Origin: Anaerolineae bacterium
Lineage (GTDB): Bacteria; Chloroflexota; Anaerolineae; Anaerolineales; E44-bin32
Reading direction: 5' to 3'
Length of the DNA: 64,000 bases
Assembly (NCBI GenBank): GCA_011174825.1
Contig: DUEZ01000071.1
Coordinates: 1-64,000 of the forward strand
This document shows, one piece after another, positions 28,059 through 37,833 of the stretch. How positions within the stretch are numbered: the first letter of the stretch is position 1; each line of letters begins with the position of its first letter. A program made the position numbers and the translations under genes. The notes under the pieces are model-generated. The model did not search any database, was not told where the DNA came from, and was given only the letters and a program-made list of their open reading frames with translations.

Positions 28059-31000
28059 ATGACCAATAAGAAAGCCAAACGAGAATTAAAACCGTATGAC
28101 GGCAACGCAGCAGCAGCCCATGTTGGGTACGCGACCAATGAGGTGATTGCCATCTACCCGATCACACCCTCATCTCCGATGGGTGAGATCGCAGACGAGA
28201 AAGCTGCTCTCGGTGAACCGAACATTTGGGGTACCATCCCGGTCGTCGTCGAAATGCAGTCTGAAGGCGGTGCCGCCGGGGCAGTCCACGGCGCCTTGAC
28301 AACCGGCGCACTCACTACCACCTTCACCGCTTCCCAAGGCCTGCTACTGATGCTTCCCAACATGTTCAAGATCGCCGGGGAGTTGACGCCCGCGGTGTTC
28401 CATATCGCCGCTCGATCCGTCGCTGCTCAAGCATTATCGATATTTGGCGACCACAGCGATGTGATGGCCGCACGCTCGACTGGTTGGGCATTGATGTCAT
28501 CCAACAATATCCAAGAAGTCATGGACTTTGCATTGATTGCCCAAGCATCTGCTCTGGAAGCGCGCGTTCCGTTCTTACACTTCTTCGATGGCTTCCGCAC
28601 CTCTCATGAAATCCAGAAGATCGAGGAGCTGACCTACGACGACATGCGGGCAATGATCGATGACGATCTCGTAACCGCTCACCGCATGCGAGGGCTTTCA
28701 CCCGATCGTCCCTCGATCCGCGGCACGGCTCAGAATCCGGACGTGTTTTTCGCTGCCCGTGAGACAGTCAACCCTTATTATATAAATGCCCCTGGGATCG
28801 TACAACGAGCGATGGACCGCTTCGCTGAGATCACCGGTCGGAATTACCACCTCTTCGAGTATATCGGCGCGTCGGACGCAGAGCGGGCAGTGGTGATGAT
28901 GGGCTCGGGCGCTGAGACGATGCATGAGGTTGTCGATTACATGAACGGTCAAGGAGAGAAGATCGGACTGGTTAAAGTCCGTCTCTACCGACCTTTCAAC
29001 GGTAATGCGTTGATCGAGGCATTACCCAAAACCGTACAATCCATCGCGGTCCTTGATCGAACCAAAGAGCCAGGCGCAGCGGGTGAACCTCTCTACCTCG
29101 ATGTGCAAAACGCCATCGTCGAAGCCGTCGTGGATGGACGCATTGATCGAAGCGAAATGCCGCTAGTGGTCGGTGGTCGCTACGGACTAGGCTCTAGAGA
29201 GTTCAACCCTGGGATGGCCAAATCCGTCCTCGACAACCTGGCCACAGAACAACCGAAGAACCATTTCACGGTTGGGATCTTTGATGATCTCACAAACAGC
29301 AACCTGCCCTGGGATGACACATTCTCATCGTCTCCTGAGGGTGAACACCGTGCGTTGTTCTTTGGTCTGGGTGGTGACGGCACGGTCGGCGCGAATAAGA
29401 ACTCGATTAAGATCATCGGAAAAGCCACCGATTACAGCGCCCAAGGTTATTTCGTTTATGACTCGAAGAAGTCTGGCTCACTGACCATCTCACATTTACG
29501 CTTTAGCCCAAAACCCATCCGGAGCACCTATCTGATCGATCAAGCTAAGTTCTTGGCCGTACATTCGTTTCACTTCCTGGAGCGTATTGACATCCTCAAC
29601 CATCTTCGACAGGGGGGGACCTTCCTACTCAACAGCTCTCACCCAGCGGACGAGGTCTGGGATCATCTGCCGTTCGAGGTGCAACAGGCATTGATTGAGA
29701 AAGAAGCCAAGTTCTATGTCATCGACGCTTACTCCTTGGCGAAATCTCTCGGCTTGGGCGCTCGCATTAATGTCATCATGCAGACTGCGTATTTCGCCAT
29801 CTCCGACGTCATACCAGAGGAACAGGCGATGGAAATGATGGAACTTGCAGTAGAGGACACATATGGTGACAAGGGCAAGGCGGTGGTGGACATGAACGTT
29901 AAGGCCGCCAAACTTGCACGTGAGCGTATCCACCAAGTGCCGGTTCCCGAAAAAGCGACCAGTGAGATTCACATCCGTCCTCCCGTGCCAGAAGGCGCGC
30001 CTGAGTTCGTCAAGGAGGTCACGGGGGAAATGATCGCTCAGCGGGGCGAGCGTATACCAGTCTCGCTGCTGCCGAATGATGGAACGTATCCAACCGGCAC
30101 AACACGCTTTGAAAAACGTAATGTCGCACTTGAGATTCCCGTGTGGGAGCCGGAGGCATGCATCCAATGTAACCAGTGCTCCTTCGTCTGCCCTCACGCA
30201 ACCATCCGCCCCAAGATTTATGACGCCTCCTTTCTGAATGGGGATGCTCCCGACGGCTGGGAAGCGGTTCCAGCAAAAGGCCGTGGGTTGGAAGGGATGA
30301 TGTATACCCTCCAGGTAGCGCCTGAGGATTGCACAGGCTGTGGAAACTGCGTCCATATCTGCCCCGCGTACGTCAAGGATGAGGAAGGGAAGAAGACAGA
30401 GCGCAAAGCGATCAATATGGCACTTCAAGCCCCGATTCGTGAACAGGAGGCCGCCAAGTGGGAGTATTTCCTCTCCATCCCTGATCCTGATCCGACCCTT
30501 TTCAACCGATTCACGACCAAGGGTTCACAGTTTCTGCCCACGATGTTTGAGTTTTCAGGCGCATGCGCTGGCTGCGGCGAGACACCTTATGTCAAACTGC
30601 TCACACAACTCTTCGGTGATCGCATGATCATCGCCAACGCCACCGGTTGTTCCTCGATCTTTGGCGGCAACTTGCCAACAACGCCATACACCCCGCGCTT
30701 CGATGGCCGCGGACCGACATGGTCGAACTCGCTCTTTGAGGACAACGCGGAATTTGGCATGGGTATGCGGCTGACCGTGGATAAGCTGAGCACTTACGCC
30801 AAAGAGCTGCTCGAAGGGATAGCGACCGATGGTCAATCGACGCTGATTGAGGCCATGAAAACGGCCGATTTGAGCTCACAAGAGGCCATCGAGGAACAAC
30901 GAGCCCGGATCGAGGAGCTACGACCTTACTTGGAGAAGCTTGATGATCCGAACGCTCATCGCCTGCTTGGTGTGATTGACTTTTTGGTGCCCAAATCAGT

Positions 31001-31640
31001 ATGGGTCATCGGTGGCGATGGTTGGGGCTACGACATCGGCTATGGTGGGTTGGATCACGTACTCGCCTCCGGTCGAGATGTGAACGTCCTGCTATTGGAC
31101 ACTGGCGTCTACTCCAACACCGGTGGTCAAGCTTCGAAAGCCACACCGCGCGCGGCTGTGGCTAAATTCGCCGCTGCTGGCAAGGACATGCCCAAAAAGG
31201 ATCTGGGCGCGATCGCGATGACGTATGGGAATATCTACGTGGCACAGGTAGCCTACGGTGAAAACATGACCCAGTTGGTGAAAGCTTTTCGCGAGGCCGA
31301 GGCTTATCCGGGCCCTGCGTTGATCATCGCTTACAGCCACTGCATCGCACATGGGATCGACATGACCACCGCCACAGATCTACACAAGGACGCCGTTGCG
31401 ACAGGTTTCTGGCCGCTGTTCCGCTTCGATCCAACCTTGGCTGAGCAGGGGAAGAATCCACTGCAACTTGATTCGAAAACGCCCACGGAGAACATCGAAG
31501 AGTTCATGTACAAACAGAATCGCTTCCGCTCCTTACGTCAAGCGAACCCCGAGCGGGCAAACATGCTGCTCGAAGCCATCCGACAGGATGTGATCACCCG
31601 CTGGAAGTTCTACGAGCAAATGGCGAATCTGGACATCTAA
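28059..31640 (+). CDS. nifJ: Pyruvate:ferredoxin (flavodoxin) oxidoreductase
   Basis: 1193 aa; GNAAAAHVGYATNEVIAIYPITPSSPMGE, two 4Fe-4S motifs (CIQCNQCSFVCPH; CTGCGNCVHICPA), ACAGCGETPYVKLLTQLFGDRM. Confidence 0.97.
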   Translation: MTNKKAKRELKPYDGNAAAAHVGYATNEVIAIYPITPSSPMGEIADEKAALGEPNIWGTIPVVVEMQSEGGAAGAVHGALTTGALTTTFTASQGLLLMLPNMFKIAGELTPAVFHIAARSVAAQALSIFGDHSDVMAARSTGWALMSSNNIQEVMDFALIAQASALEARVPFLHFFDGFRTSHEIQKIEELTYDDMRAMIDDDLVTAHRMRGLSPDRPSIRGTAQNPDVFFAARETVNPYYINAPGIVQRAMDRFAEITGRNYHLFEYIGASDAERAVVMMGSGAETMHEVVDYMNGQGEKIGLVKVRLYRPFNGNALIEALPKTVQSIAVLDRTKEPGAAGEPLYLDVQNAIVEAVVDGRIDRSEMPLVVGGRYGLGSREFNPGMAKSVLDNLATEQPKNHFTVGIFDDLTNSNLPWDDTFSSSPEGEHRALFFGLGGDGTVGANKNSIKIIGKATDYSAQGYFVYDSKKSGSLTISHLRFSPKPIRSTYLIDQAKFLAVHSFHFLERIDILNHLRQGGTFLLNSSHPADEVWDHLPFEVQQALIEKEAKFYVIDAYSLAKSLGLGARINVIMQTAYFAISDVIPEEQAMEMMELAVEDTYGDKGKAVVDMNVKAAKLARERIHQVPVPEKATSEIHIRPPVPEGAPEFVKEVTGEMIAQRGERIPVSLLPNDGTYPTGTTRFEKRNVALEIPVWEPEACIQCNQCSFVCPHATIRPKIYDASFLNGDAPDGWEAVPAKGRGLEGMMYTLQVAPEDCTGCGNCVHICPAYVKDEEGKKTERKAINMALQAPIREQEAAKWEYFLSIPDPDPTLFNRFTTKGSQFLPTMFEFSGACAGCGETPYVKLLTQLFGDRMIIANATGCSSIFGGNLPTTPYTPRFDGRGPTWSNSLFEDNAEFGMGMRLTVDKLSTYAKELLEGIATDGQSTLIEAMKTADLSSQEAIEEQRARIEELRPYLEKLDDPNAHRLLGVIDFLVPKSVWVIGGDGWGYDIGYGGLDHVLASGRDVNVLLLDTGVYSNTGGQASKATPRAAVAKFAAAGKDMPKKDLGAIAMTYGNIYVAQVAYGENMTQLVKAFREAEAYPGPALIIAYSHCIAHGIDMTTATDLHKDAVATGFWPLFRFDPTLAEQGKNPLQLDSKTPTENIEEFMYKQNRFRSLRQANPERANMLLEAIRQDVITRWKFYEQMANLDI

Positions 31641-31679
31641 GTTCTGGATACCATTGAAATTAGGCACCGTTGAGCAGAG

Positions 31680-31711
31680 GACCCGGCACAGCTCATGCCG
31701 GGTCTTTTTTT
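31680..31711 (+). terminator. Rho-independent terminator after nifJ
   Basis: GACCCGGCA-cagctca-TGCCGGGTC-TTTTTTT. Confidence 0.93.
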
Positions 31712-31742
31712 GCTTCCCGCAAGCTTGAAGCTCGCGGGAAGC
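31712..31742. repeat. Inverted repeat GCTTCCCGC..GCGGGAAGC
   Basis: Related palindromes at 41373-41406 and 43487-43519. Confidence 0.8.
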
Positions 31743-31790
31743 TTGATATCTCCGACACTAATATCTAATTATTTCGAAAGCGAAGTGTTT

Positions 31791-31838
31791 GGAGTCCGGA
31801 AGCTCTGCTTCCGGCCGCAAGCAAAGCTTGCGGAGTCC
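31791..31838. repeat. Double stem-loop element (GGAAGC/GCTTCC and CCGCAAGC/GCTTGCGG)
   Basis: Two perfect adjacent hairpins with different stems from 16761-16810 but the same architecture. Confidence 0.85.
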
Positions 31839-31956
31839 AAAATGGATCTCTCGTATGAATGGGCGAAGTATCCCATGATCTTCACGCTCGCAGGGAGCAT
31901 GCTTATTACCCAGGCACCTCCACCAAGCGAAGCTTTTCAGTTTAGAATTAGCAACC

Positions 31957-32460
31957 ATGGCTACAAAACTAACCCTCATCACCGGGCCAAGCGGTTCAGG
32001 GAAAAGCGCGTGGTGTGCTCAACACATCGAAGAAGCGCGCGCGGATAGGCTCGATGTCGGGGGTGTGCTATCGCGACCTGTTTTCACCCAAGGACAAAAG
32101 GTCGGGATCGATCTCCTGGATCTTCAAACAGGAGAAAGTAGAAGGCTGGCAAACCTTCGCTCCCCGGAATCGAAGGGACTCTTGACAAAGCGCTGGCATT
32201 TCGACCCCCAGACACTGGCCTGGGCCAATCTGGTCCTGCGCGATCTACCGCCTTGCGATATCGTGATCATTGACGAGCTCGGTCCTCTCGAATTCTCGCG
32301 GGATGAGGGCTTACAGGAGGGGATGCGCATCGTCGATGACAAGCGTTTCCCTGAAATGTGCGTCGTGGTAAGACCAGAACTGTTATTACGTGCATTGCAG
32401 CGGTGGCCTTGGGCAGAGGTGTTGGACGTAAGCAAAGATAATAACACCCAGGATTCTTGA
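31957..32460 (+). CDS. Nucleoside-triphosphatase THEP1/DUF2478-like protein
   Basis: MATKLTLITGPSGSGKSAWC, GGVLSRPVF, CDIVIIDELGPLEF. Confidence 0.82.
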   Translation: MATKLTLITGPSGSGKSAWCAQHIEEARADRLDVGGVLSRPVFTQGQKVGIDLLDLQTGESRRLANLRSPESKGLLTKRWHFDPQTLAWANLVLRDLPPCDIVIIDELGPLEFSRDEGLQEGMRIVDDKRFPEMCVVVRPELLLRALQRWPWAEVLDVSKDNNTQDS

Positions 32461-32644
32461 TACAGGTTCCCTGTGAACATGGGGCTCGCAGGTGCAATTT
32501 CTCAATCCTCATATGGATCGTACTTCTCTAGTTACGCAGGTGAGCCTATTCATCTTAGTGGCAGTTCAGGAACTGCCTCTACATTTTTGGTAGTATGAAA
32601 GTGCTTCACACTGGTCTGCTTAAAACATGTGAAATCTTTCATAT

Positions 32645-32672
32645 GTAGGGGCGCAAGGCCTTGCGCCCCTAC
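32645..32672. repeat. Perfect 28-bp palindrome GTAGGGGCGCAAGGCCTTGCGCCCCTAC
   Basis: Self-reverse-complementary, checked by hand. Confidence 0.95.
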
Positions 32673-32810
32673 AACCTCGCTGGGAGATGTCTTACAAATA
32701 CAAGTAGTAGCGACTTGGACTGGCACGTAAACTGTCGGTTCGTGAAGAATACCGATCGTTTGTTTTCGATGTCTCCTGCGTTTAGAGTTTGGGGGCTGCA
32801 TTAACCTCCC

Positions 32811-32838
32811 TTGACTTAGCCCCTGGTGCCCTTATAAT
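32811..32838 (+). promoter_or_regulatory. Sigma70-type promoter of the serS T-box transcript
   Basis: TTGACT (32811-32816) - 16 nt - TATAAT (32833-32838). Confidence 0.85.
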
Positions 32839-32844
32839 CAGGAC

Positions 32845-33135
32845 CACAATCGAACGGCATCGCAAAGATGTCGTAAAAGACGTACACGGAGCGCAGTATT
32901 CTAGGGTACCCATGACAGAGAGTCGCCGGTTGGTGTGAGGCGATGGGGTAGCTAGGAGAATCCTCTCCGTCGGCCCATAAATGTGGCCCGTCGCACCCGC
33001 AGGGGCGGGAAACCGTCGTAAGGGAAGCCGGGTTCGCCCGTTACAGCGCTAAGAGGCCGTTCCCAATGGGAGCGGCAAAAGCAGGTGGCACCACGAGCGC
33101 CCCCTCGTCCTGCCGGTGAGGGGGCGAGTATTTTT
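32845..33135 (+). ncRNA. T-box riboswitch leader (serine-tRNA type)
   Basis: AGAGAGTCGCCGGTTGGTG stem I distal-like segment; GCAGGTGGCACCACGAG...CTCGTCCTGC antiterminator with TGGCACC bulge at 33086-33092; competing terminator CGCCCCCTC..GAGGGGGCG followed by TTTTT; directly upstream of serS. Confidence 0.93.
33096..33135 (+). terminator. T-box intrinsic terminator hairpin
   Basis: AGCGCCCCCTCgtcctgccggtGAGGGGGCGAGTATTTTT. Confidence 0.9.
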
Positions 33136-33151
33136 GCCTCGGAGGCGTACC

Positions 33152-34447
33152 ATGATTGATCTGCGGTACATTCGAGAACATCCTGATGAGGTGAAGGAGG
33201 CCTTACGCAAATTGCACGCGGAGGCACCCATCGACGCTATCCTCCAGTTGGATACGGAATGGAGAGAGATCCTGAGTGAATTAGAGACCCTGCGTCATAA
33301 GCGTCGGGTTGCCTCAAAAGAGATCGGTCATATGGACGATCAGGATCAACGCCAACCTCTCATCGACGAGATGCGCAGTGTTGGTGTGCGAATCGCGGAT
33401 TTGGAAGAGCGGTTGCGGGACGTAGAATACCGGCTTCAGCAATCTCTTTACCAGGTGCCCAATCTTCCACACGAGAGCGTCCCGATAGGTGCTGATGAAA
33501 GCGAAAACGTGGTCATCCGTCAGGAGGGTGATCCCAAGACAGCAGAGGATTTTGGCTTTGAACCATTACCGCACTGGGAGCTAGGGCCGCGCCTCGGGAT
33601 ACTCGACTTTGAGCGAGGGGCCAAGTTGTCAGGGAGTCGGTTCTTCGTAATGTTTGGTTTAGGTTCACGCCTACAGCGGGCATTGCTTCAGTGGATGCTA
33701 GACTTTCATATCGAGAAACATGGGTACACCGAAGTCTACCCACCTTTCATTGTCAGAGAGGAATGCATGTGGGGAGCGGGTCAGTTACCCAAATTCATCG
33801 ACAACATCTATCACGATGTGGAAGACGACCTCTGGCTCATCGGTACAGGGGAGATTCCTATAACCAATCTCCATCGGGACGAGATCCTCGAGGCGAGCGA
33901 GCTGCCCAAGAAATACGTAGCCTATACAGCTTGTTTCAGACGGGAGAAGTTCTCCGCTGGTCGCGATGTGAGGGGGATCAAACGTGTCCACCAATTCGAT
34001 AAAGTTGAGATGTACAAATTCACCACGCCTGAGTCATCGTACGAGGAACTCGAATCTTTGGTGCAGGACGCTGAAGATATCTGTCGAGCGTTGGAGATCC
34101 CCCATCGCGTATCTGAGATGGCAACTGGGGAGTTGGGCTTCACAGCGGCCAAGAAATACGATATCGAGATGTGGGCGCCTGGGAGTGGAGAGTGGTTAGA
34201 AGTCAGCTCGTGCTCCAACTGTGAAGCTTTTCAGGCTCGAAGGGCTGAAATTCGCTATCGTCCGAAACCAAGGGCCAAGCCCGAGCACGTCCACACTTTG
34301 AACGGTTCCGGGTTAGCTCTACCACGAACTGTGATCGCTATTCTCGAAAACTACCAACAAGCGGACGGAAGTGTAATCATACCCGAGGTTTTACGACCAA
34401 GGATGGGGGGTGTGGAGATCATCAAGCTGGATGTGATCGATGTCTGA
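33152..34447 (+). CDS. serS: Serine--tRNA ligase
   Basis: MIDLRYIREHPDEVKEAL, class II motifs TACFRREKFSAGRDVRGIKRVHQFDKVEMY, EVSSCSNCEAFQARRAEIRYR, LNGSGLALPRTVIAILENYQ. Confidence 0.97.
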   Translation: MIDLRYIREHPDEVKEALRKLHAEAPIDAILQLDTEWREILSELETLRHKRRVASKEIGHMDDQDQRQPLIDEMRSVGVRIADLEERLRDVEYRLQQSLYQVPNLPHESVPIGADESENVVIRQEGDPKTAEDFGFEPLPHWELGPRLGILDFERGAKLSGSRFFVMFGLGSRLQRALLQWMLDFHIEKHGYTEVYPPFIVREECMWGAGQLPKFIDNIYHDVEDDLWLIGTGEIPITNLHRDEILEASELPKKYVAYTACFRREKFSAGRDVRGIKRVHQFDKVEMYKFTTPESSYEELESLVQDAEDICRALEIPHRVSEMATGELGFTAAKKYDIEMWAPGSGEWLEVSSCSNCEAFQARRAEIRYRPKPRAKPEHVHTLNGSGLALPRTVIAILENYQQADGSVIIPEVLRPRMGGVEIIKLDVIDV

Positions 34448-34928
34448 AATCGTCATCGCCATCATCGTTGGTCTTGTCATGCTCATCGGATTAATTGGCG
34501 CCATCATCCCTGGCTTGCCGGATATTGTCCTAATCTGGGGCGCCTCTCTAGGATATGGGTTACTCGCAGGTTGGGGTGAGCGGGGGATATGGCTCTTCGC
34601 GTTGATCACACTTATCGGTCTAGCGGGATTATTCGCAGAAGTATGGGTCAGCGGTACAGGAGCCAAGATAGGCGGCGCTTCGATCCGAGCCATCTTCGGT
34701 GGTCTCGCGTTAGGTCTTGCGGGGTTTATCTTTTCCGGTCCCATTGGGGGTGTCATCGGCCTCCTTCTGGGCACCTTCCTGTCAGAATACATCCGCCTGC
34801 AAGACGCGAACAAAGCCGCGCAAGCGATGTTCGGAATGGGATTGGGATGTGGAGCATCTTTGGGGATTAAACTGTTGCTCGGGATGGGTATGATCGCTCT
34901 TTGGTTGGTGTGGGTATTTTCTGGTTGA
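34440..34928 (+). CDS. DUF456 domain-containing membrane protein
   Basis: Glycine-rich hydrophobic repeats (LIGLIGAIIPGLPDIVLIWGASLGYGLLAGWG...IGGVIGLLLGTFLSEYI). Confidence 0.8.
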   Translation: MSEIVIAIIVGLVMLIGLIGAIIPGLPDIVLIWGASLGYGLLAGWGERGIWLFALITLIGLAGLFAEVWVSGTGAKIGGASIRAIFGGLALGLAGFIFSGPIGGVIGLLLGTFLSEYIRLQDANKAAQAMFGMGLGCGASLGIKLLLGMGMIALWLVWVFSG

Positions 34929-35082
34929 GTCGCAAGCCTCAAGCTACAAGCCTTAAGTCACAAGAAACAAATAACTTTCTCCGTTTATCATACGCTCTGC
35001 TTAAATAATCTTTCGGAGTATGTTGTTCGTAACTTGAGAATAGGGGCTTGAAGCTTGGAGCTTGTGACTTGCGACTTGTGAC
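34926..35082. repeat. Long imperfect inverted repeat between convergent genes
   Basis: GAGTCGCAAGCCTCAAGCTACAAGCC...GGGGCTTGAAGCTTGGAGCTTGTGACTTGCGACTTGTGACTC. Confidence 0.7.
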
Positions 35083-35083
35083 T

Positions 35084-35695
35084 CTACGGCTCAAAAAACA
35101 CCATCCCGACCCCCAATCGCTCCAACCCCTGTTCTGCCCAATAACATACCAGTGGTGATGGATCGTCCAAAGCGGCAAAAAGCGCATGGATAGCAAGGGG
35201 GTCCTCGATCGCCGCCAACGCTCTCACAGCCTCTATGCGTACAGCAGGATCAGGCGATTCAATAGCAAGAGAGAGAGCTTCGATCGCTGAAGGCCCAATG
35301 GACACCAGTGCGTCAGCGGCGAAACGAGCAACCAAGCGATCGGTATCGTGGAGGGCGTTTATGAGTGCGGGGATGGCTGAAGGTGTAGGACGCAAGCGCA
35401 GGCTGAGAGCGGCGCACTGCCGTACATTAGGGTCATCATCTCTGAGAGCGATCTGAATTCCGCCCTGCGCCTTCGAATGATCAAGGACCGCTAAAGCTCG
35501 TGTCGCCCACCAGCGATGGTCAGTAGAGGGGGATTCGAGCAAGGCAAGCAACGAGTCGACAACGGTCTCACCCAGCGAGGCCACTTGAGGAACGACCGCC
35601 TCTGCGCGCTCATCGTCACCAGAGGTTAACTCAATCAGTATGGATTTGACCAATAGGTCAAGCTTCCGGTGGGGGGACCGGCAAGTCATCCACAT
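35084..35695 (-). CDS. HEAT-repeat protein
   Basis: DDPNVRQCAALSLR..., DRLVARFAADALVSIGPSAIEAL, DPAVRIEAVRALAAI; the start is probably internal to this ORF. Confidence 0.8.
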   Translation of the reverse strand: MWMTCRSPHRKLDLLVKSILIELTSGDDERAEAVVPQVASLGETVVDSLLALLESPSTDHRWWATRALAVLDHSKAQGGIQIALRDDDPNVRQCAALSLRLRPTPSAIPALINALHDTDRLVARFAADALVSIGPSAIEALSLAIESPDPAVRIEAVRALAAIEDPLAIHALFAALDDPSPLVCYWAEQGLERLGVGMVFFEP

Positions 35696-35882
35696 CTACA
35701 TCGACCCATTTGTCCCCCTCGTCGATAAGCATCACCGGGATATCGTCCTTAATGGGATACTTTCGGCCGCAATCCGGTTCCTGGCAAACCAGCCAGGTAT
35801 CCTTGACCAGCGTCAGCAATCCTTCCTTCTCGCGTACGCAAGACGGGCAACGTAGGATTTCGAGCAGATCTTCACTGATCAT
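35658..35882 (-). CDS. Trm112 family protein
   Basis: LLEILRCPSCVREKEGLLTLV...CQEPDCGRKYPIKDDIPVMLIDEG. Confidence 0.92.
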   Translation of the reverse strand: MISEDLLEILRCPSCVREKEGLLTLVKDTWLVCQEPDCGRKYPIKDDIPVMLIDEGDKWVDVDVDDLPVPPPEA

Positions 35883-35961
35883 GGTTTTCTCCTTGAGGCA
35901 TGAATTCTACCATGTGAGCCTAATGGATCAAAAGTACGGCACGGATCATGTTCGGTTAGCT

Positions 35962-37797
35962 TCACTCTTTCTTGGCATCGCTTGGTAATTCGGTACCGGG
36001 GCCGTATTCATAGATCGCCCGCCACGGTAAGTAATGGGTTTTGATCGTGTCTTGATAGAGGATTTCACCGCCACGGCTGACGATACGGTACACGATCACG
36101 TCCATGCCATCTGCTTCCCAATCGACCTGTTTGATCTCCCCTTCCGGTAACTCGGGATTCTCTCGATAGAGAGGTTCAGGCGCCTCAGTCTCGCTGATGA
36201 TGTCTCGACGCCACTCGACGTTACGCCCATCCGATGTGGAATAAAACTTCCAAAGGAGTTGGTTGCCGTAGACATAGGTCTCTAAGAGCAGCCAATAGGG
36301 ACTATCATTGATGAACTTCATGTCCACCATGGGCACGAATACTGTCGCGTCTAAACCCGGGCCAGGTGAAGTAGGTCCGATCTCATAATACCCCACTCGA
36401 TAAGCATGCGGATGTCGCTCAAGGATGGGATAACCCCCGAAGAAGGCGGCACGGAACAGGGTCGTACTCACCTGGCATACCCCACCACCCACCCCTTTGA
36501 TCGTGCGGTCACCGAAGATGATCAACGCTTCCGCATAGCCATTATCCAGGCTTATGTCGCCCAGCGCCTCAGCCATCGAGAGTTCCTCTCCAGGTGCAAT
36601 CAAAAGACCATGGAATGCGCTCGAGGCGGTCTTGATATTCTGGATTCGCTCTGGGCTAGAACCTGAGAAGTAGGTGGAAACCACACTTACGGCCTCACTA
36701 ATGCCTAATTCGGCTGCAGTAGCGTCGTTACCCACCACCGGCTCGGTGATTTCTAAGGCCAGTGGGATCTCATGCGCTCCTTCAACGAGGTCGGTATTGA
36801 TCACCTTAATCGAGTCGGGGATGTCGAGTGAGCGACCGATCACCTCTTCTTGGATGAGCACCAACTCGCCGGTATCGTCGTCAAAGTAGACCCGCGCGTT
36901 CTCCGGGTCGCGTTCCAGCTCCGAGAGAAGAGGTTCGAGAAAAGCGATAAGCGCTTGTGTATCAAGCTTGACTTCATAAGCTGCTCCATCTTCGCTTTCA
37001 AGGACGTCGAACCGCAGCATGTTGGCCAAGTCTACTGGCTCGATCTGCCATGGTCCTGCGTCTTCAACGGTTAGCTTAAGGGGCTCTCGCAGGATCTCTC
37101 GGACCACCTCTGCTTGTTCTGACACATCGAGCACCAGTGGGGGCGTTTCTTCGATCACCAATTCCAGGTCAGCATCGTGAAGTTGAGAGATAGGATCAGA
37201 TAGGATTTCTAAATTAACATCGATATCCAGCCGCCGCCCAACCTGACCCGGGTGGACCTCGATCTCGACTCCGTTCAGACTTAAATATGCCTCTCGCGTC
37301 GGGAGATCGATCAGTCGAGCTATCCTATCGAAATAAAGGCCTCCGAGTACATGGTCAAAGACGATGACCTTGGTGATCGGATGCCCAAGAAACCAGGCAT
37401 CTAACTGTTCCTGTAAGCGTTGAATGATGTTCCCGTCCCGACCGACTGACAACGCTTGGCGCGCCATTTCGCTGAAATCAATCGATACGCCAACCTCTTC
37501 CGGAGAGGCAATCCAGAACCGATCACCATCGTGGAGCGCGATCAAACCGGTTTGGGGATATGTCACGGCTTGAGCTAAGGCGACCTTGATCTCCGCGACC
37601 GTCATCCCGCTTAAGTCCACACCATCACTGCGAACCCCCGGGAGTGCGCGCTCTGTATAAACCATTCGTAAACCTATCAAGAAAACACCGACGCTGAACA
37701 ATATGGCTATGCCGGCACTGAAAAGCGCGAACAACGCACGCGTCGCAAATGTGATCAGGTCGTTTTTTCTTTTTTCGGTAACGTTTAATGCACTCAT
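35962..37797 (-). CDS. VanW family protein with peptidoglycan-binding-like domains
   Basis: N-terminal TM; FHGLLIAPGEELSMAEALGDISLDNGYAEALIIFGDRTIKGVGGGVCQVSTTLFRAAFFGGYPILERHPHAYRVGYYE. Confidence 0.92.
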   Translation of the reverse strand: MSALNVTEKRKNDLITFATRALFALFSAGIAILFSVGVFLIGLRMVYTERALPGVRSDGVDLSGMTVAEIKVALAQAVTYPQTGLIALHDGDRFWIASPEEVGVSIDFSEMARQALSVGRDGNIIQRLQEQLDAWFLGHPITKVIVFDHVLGGLYFDRIARLIDLPTREAYLSLNGVEIEVHPGQVGRRLDIDVNLEILSDPISQLHDADLELVIEETPPLVLDVSEQAEVVREILREPLKLTVEDAGPWQIEPVDLANMLRFDVLESEDGAAYEVKLDTQALIAFLEPLLSELERDPENARVYFDDDTGELVLIQEEVIGRSLDIPDSIKVINTDLVEGAHEIPLALEITEPVVGNDATAAELGISEAVSVVSTYFSGSSPERIQNIKTASSAFHGLLIAPGEELSMAEALGDISLDNGYAEALIIFGDRTIKGVGGGVCQVSTTLFRAAFFGGYPILERHPHAYRVGYYEIGPTSPGPGLDATVFVPMVDMKFINDSPYWLLLETYVYGNQLLWKFYSTSDGRNVEWRRDIISETEAPEPLYRENPELPEGEIKQVDWEADGMDVIVYRIVSRGGEILYQDTIKTHYLPWRAIYEYGPGTELPSDAKKE

Positions 37798-37833
37798 ATT
37801 AATCAGACGACATAGGTACGTTAATGGTTCCGA

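Noticed and set aside
29625-30428. 267-aa minus-strand ORF opposite nifJ
   Set aside because: Antisense shadow of a strongly supported PFOR coding sequence, with no family motif or RBS.
34391-34942. 183-aa minus-strand ORF opposite the DUF456 gene
   Set aside because: Low-complexity proline-rich antisense product of a glycine-rich membrane protein gene; it also overlaps the serS end.
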